This document shows, piece after piece, positions 61,108 to 64,000 of a stretch of DNA of 64,000 nucleotides. Under the pieces are notes generated by a model. That model did no database searches. It was not told where the DNA came from and worked only from the letters and a program-made list of their open reading frames with translations. The stretch is from NCBI RefSeq assembly GCF_003024805.1, contig NZ_PUEC01000005.1, positions 1 to 64,000 on the forward strand, written 5' to 3'. Source of the DNA: Duncaniella muris. GTDB taxonomy: Bacteria; Bacteroidota; Bacteroidia; Bacteroidales; Muribaculaceae. The first letter of the stretch is position 1. Each line of letters starts with the position of its first letter. A program made the position numbers and the translations under genes.

Positions 61108-62262
61108 CCCGCAGGGCAGACCCATCGATGTGACGACCAGAAGTTTTTGGCCGTCAGGGCCTGTCGTGCCGAATGCCATGCAGTTTCCTCCTTCCCTTAT
61201 TTTCAGTTTTGCAGCAAGCTGTGGTGCGCTCAGAGGAAAATTCCTGACCGCTACATTTATATGTGGGTAATTGGCGGAGAAACGTTTCACTGTCTTTTTG
61301 TCGAATGGCAGTACCTCAAGTATGCTGAAATATTCACCGGGAAAGGATGTCGGCAGTGACCGAGTGGTAAATAGATTAGTGTTAGGGTGCAGCCTGTCCA
61401 CATCGTAACGTGCTGACAGCAGTTTCATGCCGCCTCCTTTCATCACGGCGGGATATGGTTCAAGCAGAAAACCTCCTTTTTCTGGCAGAGCGTAGGCCGG
61501 TACTGCCTGAAGTTCCTCTTCAGGAGTAAACCGGAACGGCTCCTGGCCGACTGTCAGGCAGGATGTTGACAATCTTGACGGCTGATTCTCAGCGTAGCCT
61601 TCGTGATTGTCAATCACAAGCACAAGTTCCTTGCATTCCTTTACGGTGCCTATGGTCATGATGTCGCAGCTGATACCTGATTCTTCAATAGTCTTTTTGA
61701 TGTCAAGCATCGGCGAGGCCTTGACGATCAGCCTCCGGCAGCGTGACAGGAGCAGAGGCATGATGGGGATTATGTCTGGCTGGCAGTCTTTAAGGGCAAA
61801 GTGTCGTCCGGCATTGTCTCGACGGGCAGGATCGATGAAAATAATTTCGAAACATCGGTTGTTATCCTTCAGCCAGCTGATGCTGTCACCTTCAATAAGG
61901 GATAGATTCTGGATACCGAGTGCCTGGATGTTGGCTTTGCCGGTCGTGTAGGTGTCATGGTTATATTCCAGCGCTGTCACATGTGCGGCCTTTGATGCGA
62001 AGTGGAATGCGTCGATTCCAAGACCGAATGTCATGTCAAGCACATTGCTTCCGGCTGCTATCAGATCAGTGTGGAGCCGGGCGATGGCATCGGAGGTAGC
62101 CATTTCGGCCACTGCGAGAGACGGAAAGCTGAAATTTTCGCATCGAAGGGTCTCAGGAAGCTTTGACGCCGTTTTGCTGCGGCATTCAAGCTGCAGGATA
62201 TGGTGCATCATGGTGGGATCTCCATGATGTTTTAGCCGTAGTCTGTTGAAGTCCTCTTTCAC
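61096..62262 (-). CDS. Class I SAM methyltransferase with THUMP-like domain
   Basis: 388 residues. A SAM-binding Rossmann domain (about 50-210) has motif I NVLDMTFGLGIDAFHFASKAAHVTALEYN and the DPA-type catalytic stretch IIFIDPARRDNAGR, as in RNA or protein N-methyltransferases. The C-terminal half (GGFLLEPYPAVMKGGGMKLL, HINVAVRNFPLSAPQLAAKLKIREGG) matches the THUMP-like domain of Bacteroidetes proteins such as PG_1098. The substrate is unknown, possibly an RNA. Its ATG overlaps the tsaB stop by four bases. Confidence 0.88.
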   Translation of the reverse strand: MKEDFNRLRLKHHGDPTMMHHILQLECRSKTASKLPETLRCENFSFPSLAVAEMATSDAIARLHTDLIAAGSNVLDMTFGLGIDAFHFASKAAHVTALEYNHDTYTTGKANIQALGIQNLSLIEGDSISWLKDNNRCFEIIFIDPARRDNAGRHFALKDCQPDIIPIMPLLLSRCRRLIVKASPMLDIKKTIEESGISCDIMTIGTVKECKELVLVIDNHEGYAENQPSRLSTSCLTVGQEPFRFTPEEELQAVPAYALPEKGGFLLEPYPAVMKGGGMKLLSARYDVDRLHPNTNLFTTRSLPTSFPGEYFSILEVLPFDKKTVKRFSANYPHINVAVRNFPLSAPQLAAKLKIREGGNCMAFGTTGPDGQKLLVVTSMGLPCGQKN

Positions 62263-62957
62263 TCCAATACGTTTTTCCGGGGTGTCGAAGCCTGAAAGTC
62301 TTTGATGTAGTTGGGGACACTGTAGGCGATGTCTATGAATTCCTTGCGGGAGTAAGCGCGTTCGGCAAGAGCTATCATGTCTATAGCCAGCGGATGGATG
62401 TCAGGGATGAAAGTTACATTAGGTGCTGAGATCACTTCGCGGGCCTTGTCGCTGCCGTTGCCGAACATAAGTATGCGCGGATAGCGGGTTATGAGATCCT
62501 GGTAGCTGTCAGGGTCAAGGATAAGGGCTTGCTGTTCCATTACCGGTTCGAGGGCGAAGTTGAAAGCGGCGGTATAGACCTCCATGCGTCGGGCATCGAC
62601 CATCGGGACGAAAATTTCATCGCCTTCAAGTTCCTGTGTGAACATTACGTTGCAGGCCATGATTCTTAACGTGTCTATTCCGATCAGGGGAATGCCAAGT
62701 GCGTAGGCAAGCCCTTTGGCTTCAGACAGACCGATGCGCAATCCGGTGTAGCTTCCCGGACCTAAAGAAACAGCGACAGCTTCAAGCCGTAGGTCCTTTT
62801 CGCGGGCAAAATCGAGGCAATATTTGATATAGTCGCTGAGAAGGGCGGCATGATTTCTGCCACCGCCTTCTTCCTGATGGGCAAGGACCATTCCTTCGGC
62901 GGTAAGAGCCACCGAACAGTGGTCGACAGAGGTTTCGATGTTTAGGATTACGGCCAT
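62259..62957 (-). CDS. tsaB: tRNA threonylcarbamoyladenosine biosynthesis protein TsaB
   Basis: 232 residues. The N-terminal actin-like ASKHA fold (VILNIETSVDHCSVALTAEG) is followed by HAALLSDYIKYCL and LEAVAVSLGPGSYTGLRIGLSEAKGLAYALGIPLIGIDTL, which are diagnostic of TsaB rather than TsaD. TsaB is the non-catalytic partner of TsaD in making t6A37 in ANN-decoding tRNAs. It is translationally coupled to the downstream methyltransferase. The promoter box TAACTTTG lies at 63020-63027. Confidence 0.95.
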   Translation of the reverse strand: MAVILNIETSVDHCSVALTAEGMVLAHQEEGGGRNHAALLSDYIKYCLDFAREKDLRLEAVAVSLGPGSYTGLRIGLSEAKGLAYALGIPLIGIDTLRIMACNVMFTQELEGDEIFVPMVDARRMEVYTAAFNFALEPVMEQQALILDPDSYQDLITRYPRILMFGNGSDKAREVISAPNVTFIPDIHPLAIDMIALAERAYSRKEFIDIAYSVPNYIKDFQASTPRKNVLE

Positions 62958-63019
62958 TGTGATGCAGTAAGTTATGGATTGCAGACCCGGAGAAAAGGCC
63001 TGATAGTGAAAATTTAAAA

Positions 63020-63027
63020 CAAAGTTA
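63020..63027 (-). promoter_or_regulatory. -7 box of the tsaB operon
   Basis: The minus strand reads TAACTTTG, about 62 bases before the ATG at 62957. Confidence 0.5.
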
Positions 63028-63049
63028 CTTGTTTCTCCCGATAAATTAC

Positions 63050-63057
63050 TAATTTTG
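63050..63057 (+). promoter_or_regulatory. -7 box of yicC
   Basis: TAATTTTG, with TTG about 18 bases upstream (63029-63031), 33 bases before the ATG at 63091. Confidence 0.5.
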
Positions 63058-63090
63058 TGAGAAAATATTGCTCTAATAAAACCTCATATC

Positions 63091-63966
63091 ATGTTATACT
63101 CAATGACGGGATTCGGAAAAGCTGTGGCCGAGCTTCCCGGAAAGAAAATCACGGTTGAACTTAAGTCACTTAACAGCAAGCAGATTGATATAGCAGCCAG
63201 AGTGCCGTCTTCTTTGCGGGCTGAAGAACTTGCAATGCGCAACCTGATTGCGGCGTCATTGGAACGTGGTAAAGTCGATCTTACGATATACGTTGAAAAT
63301 GTCGCATCTGAAGCCACTGTGCGTCTGAATGTATCCGCTCTCAGAGCCTATAAGGCAGATGTGGAGCAAGCTGCGGCTGAACTTGGCATACCATCGCCTG
63401 CCGACTGGTACACGGTGCTGATGCGTTTTCCTGATGTCATAAAAAGTGAGACTCCGGCCCAGGCTGACGATAATGAAGTGGAGGCTGTGATGACAGCCCT
63501 TTCAAAAGCCATAGAAGCTCTGATGGCTTACCGCCGGACTGAGGGCGAAAAGCTGGAAACGTTTTTTGCGGAACGCATAGACCGTATAAGCGAATTGCTC
63601 GCTCAGGTGCCGCAGTATGAGACTGAACGTGTGGAGCGCATACGCACACGCATGGAAGAGGGCTTGGCCAAGATTCATAATGTTGATTATGACCGCAGCC
63701 GTCTGGAGCAGGAACTTTTCTTCTATATTGAGAAGCTTGATGTCAATGAGGAAAAGCAGCGCCTGACCCAGCATCTGAATTATTTCACAGAAACCCTTGC
63801 GACAGCAGGAGGCCAGGGTAAGAAACTCGGATTCATTGCTCAGGAAATGGGGCGAGAGATCAATACTCTCGGATCAAAAAGCAATCATGCACAGATGCAG
63901 CGTCTGGTAGTGCAGATGAAAGATGTGCTGGAGCAGATAAAGGAACAGGTGCTTAATGTGATGTAA
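63091..63966 (+). CDS. yicC: YicC/YloC family endoribonuclease
   Basis: 291 residues, the family's usual length. The N-terminus SMTGFGKAVAELPGKKITVELKSLNSKQIDIAARVPSSLR is the family hallmark. The C-terminal block EKQRLTQHLNYFTETLATAGGQGKKLGFIAQEMGREINTLGSKSNHAQMQRLVVQMKDVLEQIKEQVLNV is also diagnostic. E. coli YicC is an RNase involved in small-RNA turnover. In many genomes gmk follows it, and the 34 bases after this gene at the window edge do not reach a next start. Confidence 0.95.
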   Translation: MLYSMTGFGKAVAELPGKKITVELKSLNSKQIDIAARVPSSLRAEELAMRNLIAASLERGKVDLTIYVENVASEATVRLNVSALRAYKADVEQAAAELGIPSPADWYTVLMRFPDVIKSETPAQADDNEVEAVMTALSKAIEALMAYRRTEGEKLETFFAERIDRISELLAQVPQYETERVERIRTRMEEGLAKIHNVDYDRSRLEQELFFYIEKLDVNEEKQRLTQHLNYFTETLATAGGQGKKLGFIAQEMGREINTLGSKSNHAQMQRLVVQMKDVLEQIKEQVLNVM

Positions 63967-64000
63967 AAAAAATCTGGCTAAACCGATTTTTACAGATGAA

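Overview
The window reads as chromosomal DNA of a member of the order Bacteroidales. Three things point that way. Most transcription units start behind a TAnnTTTG -7 box, sometimes with a TTTG-like -33 box about 20 bases upstream, which is the Bacteroidetes sigma-factor promoter. Several protein families are largely phylum-restricted (DUF4249 with a TonB-dependent receptor, DUF6377, DUF4293, DUF4835, PCMD-domain lipoprotein, THUMP-like methyltransferase, LptD of the Bacteroidetes type). Lysine/peptidoglycan synthesis uses dapL, and glutamine synthetase is the type III form. The moderate GC content would suit Muribaculaceae, but that family-level guess is inference. No rRNA, tRNA, CRISPR array or prophage was seen.

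Layout. 1-600: 5' half of an ISAs1-type transposase, cut by the window edge. 0.8-5.2 kb: pgk, a YjbQ-type protein, a split ThrE-like exporter with a small membrane protein, and a LysR regulator. 5.3-12 kb: secreted S9 peptidase, fluoride channel, and an operon of glycosyltransferase, flippase-like membrane protein and NfeD-type membrane protease. 12-16.2 kb: menB-menC-menE (menaquinone) and divergent serB. 16.3-19.3 kb: TonB-dependent receptor with DUF4249 lipoprotein. 19.3-26.8 kb: an apparent envelope-stress unit (ECF sigma, membrane partner, Spy/CpxP-like protein, large thioester-less alpha-2-macroglobulin). 27-31 kb: small proteins and LptD. 31-35.5 kb: Lrp-type regulator, mtaB, GT2 glycosyltransferase, surE, DUF4293. 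35.6-38.6 kb: a DUF6377 membrane regulator followed by 1.2 kb without a convincing gene, holding one or two possible small RNAs and a GC-rich nested inverted-repeat island. 38.6-42.5 kb: secreted and outer-membrane proteins. 42.5-45.5 kb: a 1000-residue receiver/PEP-synthase-like fusion. 45.8-52.3 kb: dapF, dapL, glnN and a PurF-like amidotransferase. 52.4-64 kb: a secreted protein, EamA transporter, dnaN, exonuclease, coaBC, DUF4835, recN, rlmB, a methyltransferase, tsaB and yicC.

How the genes fit together. The window mixes housekeeping functions (glycolysis, menaquinone, serine, diaminopimelate, coenzyme A, replication and repair, tRNA and rRNA modification) with cell-envelope functions (LptD, A2M, TonB receptor, PCMD/beta-barrel pair, glycolipid-type genes). 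tsaB and mtaB both serve the t6A/ms2t6A37 tRNA modification, though they lie far apart. The most unexplained DNA is the island at 37,776-38,170: about 395 bases bounded by 32-base inverted repeats with one mismatch, containing further nested palindromes that share a GGTGTCC/GGACACC core.
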